From: Solenopsis invicta
Taxonomy: Eukaryota; Arthropoda; Insecta; Hymenoptera; Formicidae
Length of the DNA: 64,000 bases
Assembly: GCF_016802725.1 (NCBI RefSeq)
Contig: NC_052665.1
Span: 5,952,001-6,016,000 of the forward strand
Direction: 5' to 3'
Shown here: positions 28,001-42,526 of the stretch, piece by piece
Position numbering within the stretch: position 1 is the stretch's first letter
How the letters are laid out: each line of letters starts with the position of its first letter
Made by a program: the position numbers and the translations under genes
Notes under the pieces: model-generated
Databases searched by the model: none
Told to the model about the DNA's origin: nothing
Seen by the model: the letters and a program-made list of their open reading frames with translations, nothing else

Positions 28001-28666
28001 ATCCGCGCGCGTCTGACACTCGACAGTTTTAAATACGACGTGTCACCGTTAGCATCACAGAATTGTTCAACCAAGTAATACACGTTTTGCCAAACGTTCA
28101 AATATATTTTATAAATATAACAATTTAATTTTATATTAAAACCGAGATTGTACATGTATGTATGCAATCGAAATTAGATTTGGATATTATTACAGAAATA
28201 AAATTAGATTAAAGGTACATAAACCAAGATATACATATGAAAGAAAACATTAAGTAAAGGAAATAAAAACACTCAGCAATGATATATTGAGATGGTTCTT
28301 TCTTTTCTTTTCTATTTATATACCAATGTGAAATATAATTTAATTACGACAATACATCTTATTTATAAAATAATTAAACTTTTAACAAAAATTCCAAGAT
28401 ATTTTAAAATTTATGTAAGAACATTTTATAATAATGATATATAATTTTTTTCACTATCTGTCATATTACATTTAATTTTTATGGGTTTTAAATCAAGTTA
28501 AATTCACGGCATAACGCAGTTCTAGCGAACATTATCATATTTAGCTTGTAGCACGGTGCGAGTAGGCGGGAGAAAGTTACAGTCGCCTACTCAGGCTGCA
28601 CGTACACGCTTGATACATGTGGATATATACACAAGGACACAACCGCATCTTATCTTGCTTATTTCT

Positions 28667-28728
<62 letters not shown>

Positions 28729-31700
28729 TATATATATATATACACATATATAGTCGCGATTCGTTGAATAGTTTCTTTAAGAATCATACGATATAGTCGA
28801 GACTACAAAGTTCAGAATACAAATTCATCTATGCGAACCGCCCGGTACGAACTGTGACGAACGAATGAACCAACGTTGTAATGCAAAACTACCGGTAGAA
28901 ATAAAAGGGGGGAAAAAAGTTGGAACAGATGATTGCGGTAGACAAAGCGTAGGGGACGGAGTAGCGGTCGCGTGGTATATCGGTACCGCGTGCTTTCTTG
29001 AACCGGGTCATCGATTTTCCTGAAATAGTTTCTCCGGTGAGAAGGTTAGAGAGGCGCGGGAGATAAATTGAACCTTTGGCAAAGAATGAGTGAAACGACG
29101 ATGAAAAGGGGAGAACAGGCAGAAAAGAGGGAGGAGGAAAAAAGGAGAGGACATAGAGCAGAGTTTTGACTGTGATGTTTTCTTTTCAGGTGAACGAGAG
29201 GCTCGCCATCAATGTGAATAACAGTTCTCTGTCGCAAGTTGGCGGAGTTGGGGTAGTGTCCGCGGCAGAGTACAGTGGCATGGGAGCCGGCGGCAGAGGC
29301 GATCGGCAGAGGATATCCCTCTTGCCTCCTGTCGGCTCTTCGGTAACGTCTATACCGTCGCCTTCTGCCGCCGCCGCATCGGATTACCAACATGCGGCGG
29401 CGGCAAGGAATCCGCCGCGAGTAGGCCTCATGACCGTCCAGCCCGATCAGTATTGCAGTCGCACCCCCGTCGACATGTCCAGTCTGCAGGATGCGCCACC
29501 CTTTAAAAAGATCCGTTTAGGATCGCATCAGCAGGTTCAGCAGTTGCAGTCGCAATCTCAGCCGCGCTGCCTGTCGCCCGCAGACCCGTGCGGGGCCAAG
29601 CAAGAACAACAACAACATGTCGTACAGCTGCAACAGCCACTTAGGATAGACACTAGGGTGGGTATGATGGACAATCTACTCGATAATCGAGAGATTAGTC
29701 TGTGTAACAGAGTTCATCCATATGTATTAATTACGATATAGGGTTGAAATAAAAATTTGTAGCGTTGTTTAAGTGAAATTCATAAACAATGTTTAGACAA
29801 TGTTTGCTTGTATGTAAATTTAACTATGTGCCATTACAAATTTTTGTTTCAATCCAACATTTTAGCGATATTTATTAAAAGCCAATAATAAAAATAAATT
29901 AATTTTTATTGTCGACAACACAAAATTACATATTAGATTGAATTCGCTATTACTTAGGACTATTTCATATTTGAATGATATCGTTCATTTATAGTATTGA
30001 AAATCAAACATTGGAATAATAGTATTAATTTTCGCGAAATTGTATTAAATAAATAAATCAGATCGCAGTTAATCACATTTATAGTTATGAGTATGGGATA
30101 CAAATTGAGATTAATTTACATTTTCCGAGAATAACTGTATATAAATATAAATAAATTAATATGTAACTAAATATAGAATGGTTTATATAAATGCACATCA
30201 ATATTTTAGATTAACTGGATATGAACTAAACAAATAAATGATAAAATGATAAACATAGATTGGACATACGATAAACAATTAAACAAATAAGTTGAATACA
30301 ATATGATATGACGAATTTTTGCTAGGAGCAGCCTGCCGTGGGAGCGTACACGCCACAAACGGAAGCTATTTCGCCTACGCTTCCAGAGCCGAATACGCAG
30401 GAAGATGCACAATATAGAAGTACCAAGGATGATCTTTTGCAGCAAATTGGCAAGGTCGATAGGGAAATTGCTAAAAGGGAGAATCAATTAAATATGTTGC
30501 GGAAGAGGTTAAAAGAACTGGAAGAAACAGCGAATAAGCCTCTCGAAGTAAAGGATACTGAGGAACAGTCACAGCAACCAAAGCATCAGTCGATGGCACA
30601 AAAGGTCTACGCTGAGAACAGGGTAAATTATGTAAATAATCAAATACTTTTACATGTTAAGCGTGATAAACATTTGAATCAAACTTGGATATCGCATGTA
30701 TATTGTGTGTTAATATAAGTTATTTTTATTTGTATTATCAGAATTGAATTTTTTAATATTTAAAACATAAAGAAAAATAGAAAAACATTAATGAAATGAA
30801 TTTTAATTTGGCATATTTTTGTTAACAGAGAAAGGCAGAAGAAGCTCATAGACTCTTAGAAAGACTGGGTCCCAAAGTAGAATTACCTTTGTATAATCAA
30901 CCGTCGGACACAAGCGTATACCAAGAAAATCGTACACGGCATCAAACATGTATACGAGCCAGACTTATAACTAGGCTTCGGAGAGAACATGCCGAACGCG
31001 CGTCCCTACATCGACAGCAATCGCAAACGTACGCTATTTTGGTTCAAGAGTGGCATCGTAAGGTGGAACGGCTTGAAGCAACGCAAAAAAGGAAATCGAA
31101 GGAGACAAAGAATCGCGAGTTCTTCGAGAAGGTGTTCCCTGAGTTGCGAAAACAGAGGGAAGACAAGGAACGTTTCAACAGAGTTGGTGCTCGCATCAAG
31201 AGTGAAGCCGATCTTGAAGAGATAATGGACGGTCTACAAGAACAAGAGGTATATTCTGTCATTGTAGTATGCGTTTGTAACAGAATGGTCACGAAATGAG
31301 CAATATGACACATTCTAAAAAGAAGAAGCAAAAGTATGGTGAAGACAAAAAGGTATGGGGAGAAGTAAAAAAAAAGGCACGTTACTACATTAATTTTATT
31401 AGATAAACATCTTTCGATAATTACACGCTGAAGCAAAAAAAGGAGATTTTTAACTATAGACTCTAAATTAATAAATAAGAGTTAAGAAAGATATTTTATT
31501 TTATCAAATTAACAATATTAAGTTATAAAATAAAATAGAAATTATTTTGGCACGCTGTTAAATAAAGCTACTTATCTACTTAAATATGTATTATAAGTTC
31601 AAAGATCGATATATAATTTAAGTACAATATAGATTAAAATGTATTTATAGAGCATTAATTAATACTAGTTTTGAGTTAATTTCATTTTTTTTATATAGTT

Positions 31701-34700
31701 TCTTTTGTTGTAATTTATTGTTATTTTAGCTATTAGTAATTTCTTGTCAGAAAGAGAAATAATACATGCAATAAAATAATTAAATTTACAATTGCGGACA
31801 AAGCTGTTTTATCAAATTTTTCGATATTTATATCGAAATATACGCGAATAGTATTTTTATCAAATTCTCGATACAACGATAATAGATATCACAGTATTTT
31901 CTTTTATATTTTTGGTGGATTTTTGGTGTCATTTTTTTCTTTATTTTCTCAAAGGCAATTCGATGAAAATGTTATTTTCATATCAAAGGATCAAAGAGAG
32001 TTTATTAATTGATTATAAATAAAGGATGGTAACTGGCAGTTTTTTCCTATCTTTAGACATTTGTTTTCTCTCTTGGTCTTCTCGTGTATGCTGACCAGGG
32101 AAAGGATGGCAAACTGGATAAATGGATGGAGATGATTGGAAGTTACCATCGGACTAATAGATACGCGGGATAATAAAGTTTTAATTGATTCAGATTCACG
32201 ATGCTCAGTAGAAAAGTTTTTTAATAAAATATCTGCTTGTACAATTGATATTGCATTAAATCCAGCTAAAGCTTTTTAAAAAATTTCTAATTAATATTTT
32301 ATTTAATAATTTTTTTGAAAAAGCATTGTTTTAAAGACGTTTTTTTATTTCTGTTTTTTCTTGTTTTCTTTTTGATTAATTTGGTTAGACAAAATTTTAT
32401 AATGATACTTCATGGAAGACATCTAATTTATACTGATTCCCCAGGAAGAAACATTGCAAGATTTAAAAAATTCCATTAAAGCTCGTCAGGTTAGTAACGT
32501 GCGCTTGCTCCCTTCACCCTTACCTCATACATTAGTTATAGATCAATTCTGCATTGATTACAAAATGTGCATTAATTCGATAAATTAAAATTATATTAGT
32601 GTAACGTAAGAAATTGAAAAAGGAACATTGGATTCATAATTATTGTTAGAAATTATTATAATTGAGTAATATTCAATTATAAATCATTATAATTGAGTAT
32701 ATATTCTTTATATAGAAATCTTATTATTTATATACAAAGATATTAAAATCTATTTTATTTTAAATAAAACATTCACGCACACGTACTAATATGTTTTATC
32801 AATATACAATCAATTTGTTTAATATTTTATTAAAATTCATTCAAAGCTTAATAAAAAATTATGTTCAAAATGAGAATATGTTGATAAAACATGTCTTTTA
32901 CTATTTTAATGTTATAAAGAAATAATTGATATATTGAAAATGCTATTATCTTCGATAGATGGAGGACAAGAAAATGCGTTCATATGCAGTCATACCGCCT
33001 CTGTTGTTGGACGCAAAGCAACGAAGGATCGCGTTTCAGAATCGGAATGGATTGCTTCAACCAGAGGAATTAGAAGCTCTTCATAGTGAACGTAAATTGA
33101 TCAATGTATGGAGTTCAGTGGAACACGAATTGTTTAAGGAAAAATACCTTCAACACCCTAAAAACTATGGAGTGATAGCTCAATCGTTAGAACATAAGTC
33201 CGTTCCAGATTGTGTACATCACTACTACCTCACTAAGAAAGCAGAAAATTATAAACAGCTTTTACGAAAATCGCGTCAACGGACGCGTAGCTCTCGGAAT
33301 AATCCGAATAATAAAGTAAGTGTGATATTAAATATCTGTAGTATATATAATAAAATTGAGGTAGTCATTTGCATGCGCAAATATACAATTTAAACATATT
33401 GTATTTATATCGTATCAATCATATAACATCAGAATTTAAAAATTAAAAAGTACTTATAAAGTTCTCGACAATTAATATCAAAATAAATGTAAAATAAATG
33501 TTTCATGTAATTGTTTCAGGTAAATAATGCCAGTTCGACTATTGGACCTATAGATATTTTAACGACAGGCGTAACGACAAGATTACAGCGAGAACAACAA
33601 CAGAAAACTCAGGAGAATCCTCAGAATAGTTCGTCAACGGCTACGTCTACTCCCACAACGAGCACCTCGGTCACATCAAGCGTATCGTCAACAACTGTCG
33701 GGACTACGACAGTAACGACGACGACGACGACTCCTTTGAGCTCGATAGCGGGCGTTAGCGTAACGACGGATTCTGTAACGGCATCAACGACAACGACAAC
33801 GACATCTGTCCTGAACACCACCGCGACGACGAGCGTCTCGACGACGTCAACGACGTCTAGCACAAAGGATTCCAGGGAAGCGAGTAAAGAGAATAAGGAG
33901 AACAAAATCGATTTGAAGGAATCTCATCTCATAAAAATAGAACCGAAAGAGGAGCCACAATCGGATACAGCGTCGGGGAAGGACATTAAAGTAATGTACG
34001 TGTGACTTTTTTAATTCATATTTTAATTAAATTTTACGCGCGCAACATTTTGTCTTACGTAATTTAAATACGTACTTAAAGTTCATGAAATTATCGCGAT
34101 AAAAAAACATTGAGTGTCTTAAATCAGAATGACAGAATGTCTTAGAATATATTGTGAATACATACGGATACGTTTGCTGAATGTTGTCGGGCACAATATC
34201 GTATCTTTTACTTTTTTTTTAGTATTTTATTTTCTCAAGTGTTCACAGCACGATATTAATCATTTTCGATACGCGAAAGAAATAAAAAAAAAGTTGGCGC
34301 GGCTCATTTTGCGAAACGCGCATACCAATTGGTCCCGATTCTGATCTATATAAAAGCGTGTACGCGGACTGATTGAATGAACCGTATCCATCGGCCGGAA
34401 GATATTCATTCCGCAAACATACCCCACTCCAACGAACCAATCTCAATATTGTCCACGGTGGGAGAGGCGACCCGCGAATACCCATTTAACGATTACAATA
34501 CGCCGGTCGGTGGCGCATGGATATTACAAAAACGTTCGTAAAAAAGAGCATAATCTGCTTTTTTTTGGCGGTGCTATACTAATAGAGATAAGTTTTACTT
34601 TTATCGATGGTGTTCTTCGTTCGCGCGATAGTCGAACGAAGAAGCAAATCGTTAAAGGACGGAAAGGCGACTTCGCGAGTGATGGGATACGCCAGGAGTG

Positions 34701-37700
34701 ATGGGGCGGAGTGAGGTAGATGCAACGTGGTGGCGGTTTGAAAGGGATGGGGAGGGGGATCAATTATTAGCAGATTGTAATGCTAATCAATGGTTACCGG
34801 TTAGTGGATTATGTTTACGTAGGCTCTCATCATCGTAATTGACTCGATCGTTGGAAATGTGATTCCGCCCAATGAGAATGACGAGTGTCGAATTCTCCGT
34901 TGCTTCTTAAGGCACATATGTAGTCAGTAAAATTTGATCGAGGAAAATATTTTTTTCTTCCGACAAAACGTCACGTTTTATTTTTCGAAAAGTAGAAATA
35001 CGATTGAAATCGGATGTTTAATGGATTATCGTTTAACACGAGCGCGCGCAAAGTTTACATTTATATTTCATGCTATTTGTATTTGTTTAAGCAAATTCAA
35101 TTTATCTGTACCGATACTGTTGCAGAATGGACGGGAAAGGCGCACTGTCATCGTCCGCGTCTTCGCTGAACAACGCGACAAATGTTTCGACCATCCAGTC
35201 AGACTTCAAAGACTCTAGTAAAAAGAAACTCGGCAGTAGTGCTAATGTGACAGTTGGGAGTAGAATAAAAGATAAGAAGAAGGAAAATCATACTCCTATG
35301 GAGACCAGTGACGAGGAGGCACCTTCGATGGACACTATCGGTAAGTTGAGAGCTAATTGATATTTTGCATCCTTGTTTGACGTTAATTGAATTTGTTGGA
35401 GACTTAATCCAAACATTTTGATTTTTGTATGTGCTTTCCGAACATGTACATTAATACGTAATTACAATCTGCTTTTATGCATATAAATGCATTAAGAATT
35501 AGATTGACGTTAAATAATTGAAGTTATTGGATCGACTTCAACCATTTATCTAAATTATCCGATATCTTTAAAGGTTAATTTAATATATTCGAAATAATAT
35601 GTCTTTTAATTATCATATTTATTCCGTTATTGTTGATATACTTCCGGGGAAAAGCATTTATTTCATTATGTCACTTTTGCGATGGAAGCGCGCGTGGTAG
35701 GTTATTTAATATAATCTTTGTCTCTCTTTCGTTGTTTATATTTCTGTGAATTGAAAAAATTGTTTCCGATATATTGGTATTAGCATTAGCATAATTAGAT
35801 TTTACATTTAAATTCACAGCATCGATACACATATATGTTATTGAAACATAGAACTTGTCTATAGAAGATTTAAATTTTTTTTGTACACAAGACGAATGAA
35901 ATATATCAATAACGTTTAATTTACATTTAATTTTAAATATAACGTTGAAATACAATTTATATACGAGTAGTTTTATTTTACATATAGAAACTAGCATTCC
36001 TTTTTATTTATCACTATAGCTTTTCTTATAATTAAACTGTATATATGCATTGAAGATTTGATTATATCATTATGTAACTACCTTACGGACTTGTATCTTT
36101 TTTTTTGTACAGTTTCTTGGCACCCAAAATATGTACCAAAACGTTGATGTACATAACATCAAGATATATATATAATGATAAAAAATACACATAAAGGGAG
36201 AAACGCGATTAGATGCTATCTATTAAACATAAATTAATAGTTTATATAAATCTCCTTTAACACGCAGGACATTTGTCTTTTAATGATTTATACATTTCTG
36301 AGGTAACGCAAGTACAGGCTTTAATTCTGAATATTAAACGTAAAACGTTCAGCATATTATATTCTATGACAATTCAATTTGATTGCCAATCTACTTTATT
36401 CGCAATTAAATATTCAACACACGCGCATATCGATAGGTACTTTGAGTTCCATCTGTAAAGTGTCTTTCCTCTTGTTCTCGGGTGGGAAATCTCTTCTTTG
36501 CTTTCCAATGAGTGTACACGTTGGGAACAGTTAAGGAAAAATCTAAAAACGTAAAAAATGGATGTTAGGGCAAAGTATTACATTTTTTTTGTCGTTTAAA
36601 GGCAAAAGAATTTGCGACATTTTTCTAATATCCACCTAGCTTACCTGGAAAGAGAGAAAGAAGGGGGTCGTGTCTCTTCATTTCACGGAGCATCCTGAGT
36701 GGACGACGCGTCCGCGTCACGACTCGATACATTCGCTATAGAGCTATCCGTGGCGCCTTGCCTCTCCTCGTCATTCGCGTGGCAGAGCTTCCGGTGCTTG
36801 TGCACGAAGTAGTAACTGGGAAACTTGCAGCCGCAGATCTTGCAGGGATAGTACTGCACATTCAGATCCAGTAGTCTGACCTCCCGTCTGGCTCCGCGCG
36901 CGGCATCTTGTCGCGACCCGTGATTAACGCTATCCCTGCTGCTGCCGCCGCTTCCGTCTGCGCCTCCACCTCCACCTCCACCTCCACCTCCGTCATCGGC
37001 GCCGCTCGTCTCGTTAATTCTCGTCGGCAACAAATGCCGCTTAGCGTGCTTCCTGTAGCAGTACTGTGATTTGAAGGTGTGCTTGCAGTAGCCACAGGTG
37101 TAGCAGCCGCCGTTGTTACCGTTGTTGCTGCCGTCGTTGCTCGAGTCGATGCTAGGGCTGCGCGCGTGGCCTCCTCGCGTCGCCGCCGCCGCCGCCGCCG
37201 TCGCCGTCGGTGGTGGGGTGGTGGTCCACCGTTTTCGTCGTTCTCGCTCGAAGGATCCTCGCCCTCCACCACTTGGCAATTCCTCGGCGGAGGACGCGTC
37301 GGCGGCGTACTACGTGGCCCGTGCGACGTCGACGATGAATAATTCTCGTTCAAAACACGGTGAAAACGCACCGGTCCGTCACAACACGCGATATCGTACA
37401 CCACAGAGAAGACGGAGGTGCTCGTGCTCGTGGTGGTGGAAGCCTCCTTCGCGCCCGAGATTCGGGTTCGGCGACGGGACGAGCGTACTCGATCGTATTC
37501 CGATATCGCGACATCCCCGGTATCGTTGCTGTCGTTGCTACTGTTGCCACAGTTGCGATTAGCTGGTCTGCTGTCGGTAGACGTTGCGACACACGATTTG
37601 CGCAGCTGATGATCGTTGGATGACCTAGCCGAACGGTCCTCGACCTCGTCTCCCCGTTGAGTCTCGCGTTCCGTCCGTTCCGACCGGTCGCTGTTGTGGT

Positions 37701-40700
37701 GCACGGGTGAATGCGTTCGCGACACGGAGGACGGAGCGGGCGAGATCGAGCGCGACGGTGACGGCGGTGCTCTCGTCGTCGAACTTGCCGTACTGCTCGT
37801 CACCGCGAACGCGGTGAATGCGGCCGCGGCCGCGGCCACGAATGGTAGGGTCGATACGGTAGACACGATCTCCGGTGTTCTCGATCTCGTGCTGGAGTTC
37901 AGTCTCAGGCGTTTGTGATGCGCCGCAGTCGGGGAGGACTGCGGTGACTTTGACACCTCGCCACTGCTGCGAACATTCGTATATCATTTTTATATTAATC
38001 TTCAAACCTTTGAATAATTCTTCAATGAATCTTTTTAAAAAAATTATTATTACTATACTATGCTTGTTACGTATTTTAGTTACATTATAATGTTATTTAG
38101 AAACTGACGGTGTGACAATCATTTGCATCAAATGCTACTGTTTTTAAAATTGAATAATTTATTTATTAATAAATTCACAATTAATTACGCAGCAAGAATG
38201 CTTTGTAATTTTTCTTTGTCTCCAAAAGAACACAAGTCATAATTAAAATGAGATAAACAGTTGCAGATTTTATTTTAAAAATAATCCGAGAACAATTTTC
38301 TTTTCGAAAAGATAACAAGAGCTTCTAGTTTGCTATAATATGCTTGATTAAATAAAATGCGTGTAAGCAGTCGTGATAATTATAATACGATAATATAAAT
38401 TTTAAAGGTTAATAAATCTCTTGAATTACTATCTCGTTATTGCCAAAGATCTTCTGTAAGATCTCTTTTAAATGAAAGAGATATCTTCTGATTTATAATA
38501 TCGGAACGAGACCATGCAAAAAGATCCAATCGCACTCTGCGAACCTATAATGCGCGCATTGCTCCTGCTTCTCTCTCGGCGCGACGACGCTGATTCCGGG
38601 TGGTACGGTCGGTTGCATCAACGGTTGCATAGACGGTGGCAGATGCGACATGGCAGTCGGTGCCGGCGCGGCCGATGGGTACGCGAGTGGGGTCGTCGGG
38701 GGCCAACAGAGCGGCGGGCCTACTATCAGCCTGCTCGGTATGGGTCGTAGGATACTGCCGGCGGTTCCCGGTGATGACCCGGTCGTCGTCGACGTGGCCG
38801 TTGGCATCGGCGTCGGTAGAGGCGGCGGTGCTCGTAGCCTCAACAGCGCGGCCCTGCACTGCTCCAATGCACCCGGCATGTGCAACAAATGCGTCGCCAA
38901 CAACACGCTGTAAACGTTGTCCAGCGTGACTTCCAGTCGTCCGGTGTACATATAGTTGAGTAACGGCGCGAACGCCTCTCCACCTGTGTCAGGATACGTT
39001 AATACGAATTGGTACTTTGATATTTTCCCTTAGTTTTTATCCGTCCTGTTAATTGAAATAAAAGTAGCGACACGCGAGGTTTTCCACTTGAAGGATTTAG
39101 GAAAATGATGATCGGCAATGTTTGCATAGCTTTTTACTTTACGTAAATATTTAATCATCATTAACCATATCGGAAGATACTCCGTTTACAATTGGGATTT
39201 GGATTACAAGTCGCGAATTAAGATATATAGTATAGATTGCTTTTGGAATCGTGATTTTTATTGACATTTTAAGTGTTCGACAAATCGAATTATTTTATTG
39301 GAGAATATTTGCGATGCAAACGGAAACGCTTTTGTTTGCAAACACTTAAAAAAATGGACTTATGCCACTTGTGAATCAAACGATTCAATTATTGGATTGG
39401 ATTGGATTGAATTGAATTGGGTAACTATTGGAAAATCCCAATGAGAGATTGGAAATAACAATGCGCGACCGCTGAAAGTTTGTTAATTATTCTGTCTCAC
39501 TGTTAGCTTATTGTTATTATTCGAAAGTAGTTCTGAAAATGTCGCATTTTATTATGTTGCAATAAAGAGCCGAATGAGAAGAAAAAATTATTTATATCAA
39601 CAGATAATTTTTTGGAGAAACTTGATTTTACATTTAAATACTTTTACAAATACACAATGATTAATTTTTAAATACTCTAACAATTTATCTCAAATAAATT
39701 TTCTCTCGCACATAGATTTTCAAAATAAAAATTGAGAGAGACTAGTATTATCCGGGAGTAAGACAATCGCTCTATCACTAGCGATTTCCAATCAACAAAT
39801 TTGTGATGAATATTTACCGATGGACGAGACTGACACGGAGGTGACTGGTCGCTGCGATTGTCCGTTGGTCGCCGTGACGGCGACGGTCGCGCAGGCAGGG
39901 TCGAAGGGCGAGTTCGTCGTCGACGACGTCGTCGCCGTCGTCGTCGTCGCGCTCGCCAACAGGGCTTTCAAGTATCCACTGTGAGCCGCGAGCACGCCCT
40001 TATGCGCGACGAACTGATGCTCGCCCTCGTTACCAACTCGCACCACCGTGTCGGGCGGTGAGAACGTGTCCTGAAGACAGGGGTAGCTGGTACCGGTGGC
40101 ACCGCCACCGAACCACGCTCTGTACAAACCATACATCGTTCAACCCCTTGTAGAGTCCAATCCGCGATCTTATTCACCGGGAAGAGTTCCGTCGAATCCC
40201 TCGGATTTTTTGTAGACGCGAAATTTCTGAAATTAACGCGTCTTAACGCGTCGTTCGTGACGCGAGGAAGGATTGCAAACGGACAGGAGCTCCACGATTA
40301 GAATGCTATAAGCACCGATCGTGACAATTGATATTGACGTCATCGTTATCTCGTTCTCTTACAAAATTCATAAAACGGAGTCAAAGTTTCTTTACCCGGT
40401 GTTAATCCGGTTAAACACTCCGCGGTTTCTCAGCTTCAATAATAAGGATCGGGTCCGATCCTTTTCCAGATCGAATCTCTCGAAAATCGTGTCGCGACGA
40501 TCCGGAGGACACTGGTCGATGTCTCTCACGCGAGATTAGCGCGTATACGAGTCGCTGAAGATAGCACGATCTTGGATTCGATGCGATAACGTTCTCGACA
40601 CACGGGCCACGACGAGCGATCTCGCGGCTCTTCGTGATTTGAACGCCGGAACGCCGGCTGGCAGGCACACCATCGTCACACCACTGTTTATCAGCTGCGC

Positions 40701-42478
40701 GTAGACGCGCTCGGCTTTTTCGAGCCGAGCTTCTACCACCTACGCTGCACCGCGTAGGGTTGGCTCAACCCCCTTCGGACCGGCCGAGAACCGCCCCCAA
40801 CGAGCGCAGATTGGCGGCGTACGTCGCGATCGCGGCCGAGTTGCACCTGCGCCCGGAGGATCAGTCTTCTCTACCGCGATACACCGCGGGATGCGCTCCT
40901 GATCGCGCCCTCGTTTCACGCACGATACGCGAGAGATGCCAGGAATTCGCACACACTTGGAATGATCTTATCGCGTCTCGTTAGAAGGGACGACAATAAT
41001 TAATCTTTTACAATTAAGCATCGTTTATCCCGCGATTAATTCTCCATCGATCTCAAAACTCAAGAATTTGATAACGTTTATACAGATAAATTGTAGATTT
41101 CTTCCCCTCCGATCGACAATTTTTACGTCTAACGCGTGCAAGAGTTGACATCTATATACGGTCTACAATGGCGTGCAAAGATATAGCGGTACGATCATAA
41201 AACACATGTTATCACGAACAATACAGTAGATAACACGTCGCGATACGAACGCGTGCATCGTTCCAATTTAGGGTGCCACCATACCATTATGTCACGCTAC
41301 GCTTATAATTACGAGACTCGAGATAATAATACGTTAACTCTCCTCGTTGAAAATCATATGAGAATCTTGGATCTTGGATGCTATTCCTCGCCAATGTTGC
41401 GCGAACGCGTGTATTAATTGATTGAATGTTAATGGATATTAATAAGAATATTAGGATATTAATAATTGGATATATATATATTAATTGATTGCGTACGAAA
41501 ATTGTATTGGAAGAAGAGCTCGCGATGATATAGAAATAAAATCCCGAAATATTACATTGTCGAGATATAATCGCCAGTTAAATCTCTCAGTCTTTTCAAT
41601 TTTCGACAAAGCACTCGCCGATTCATCGGCGTTTCTCGAATTCGGCGTTTCAAATACGTCGAATTGGAAAATTAAAAATTCTCTTAAGTAGGAAGGGAAA
41701 TATATGTATTTGTAAAAATGTGATTTATCGACTTTGCGGTCTAAAGAAAAACACGTATTGGAGGAAATTGAGTGTGTTGTTGACAAACGGCATCGCCGCA
41801 ATTGTGGCGATTTACGCGATAAACGGCGATCTGTTTGTCGGCTTCAAATGAGACGTTAAACGCGACGTGGTGCAAATGCGAGCGATAGGAAAAGACGAAT
41901 AAAGAAAAGAGGAGAAAGGTAACTCTTGGAGCTCTTTGGAGAGCCGACTGGATAATGAGAGGAGAAGAGTGCTCTCGCTTTTCGAAGAGCGATCTTTCGC
42001 CGCGAGATGCGTCTTTTGCCGGTCTCTTTCTTTCTCTCTTTCTCCTTTTTCCGTTCTCTCTCTCTCTCTCTCTCTCTCTCTTTCACTCCGAGACCCTCTT
42101 GCCCGCGCCTGGCCTGGCCTCTGATGTTTTTCATCAAATTAACTCTCGCAGCATGAGAGAGTACGCGCTTCTCTTCACTCCGCGGCGCCGTGTTTGCATA
42201 ATATCGTTTATAATTCAGCTCGCGCTGAATTCCACTTTATTCCGGAGCCACGATCGTTCGCTCCGGCCCTCTTCTTCGTTCTTTCCTCGTATACTCTCCA
42301 TCCCGGTGAAGGTACCCTGCTCCATCTCTCGCGCGCGCGTCGCTGGGTGCTCGGTACCATGCCACCGCGAGACCACCTTTGCTATTCGTCCTCTTTCCAT
42401 TCCTCATCTTGTCAGTGGTTTCGGTTTTCATTTACGCCAGGAAACCGAACGATATTTGTCCCGTTTATTTTTTATTTC

Positions 42479-42526
<48 letters not shown>

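Noticed and set aside
31325..31356. Short open segment KKQKYGEDKK ending at gtatgg
   Set aside because: The upstream AG has no pyrimidine tract; no reason to call an exon.
32094..32172. Possible extra exon starting GKDGKLDKWMEMIG after an AG
   Set aside because: No consensus donor before the stop and wrong length for the phase-0 neighbours.
39390..39421. Pentamer repeat resembling a telomere repeat
   Set aside because: The unit is ATTGG-like, not the arthropod TTAGG, and only a few copies are present.
40536..40984. Open frames on both strands upstream of the nested gene
   Set aside because: No domain, start codons partly GTG/TTG; more likely the 5' UTR or promoter of the nested gene.
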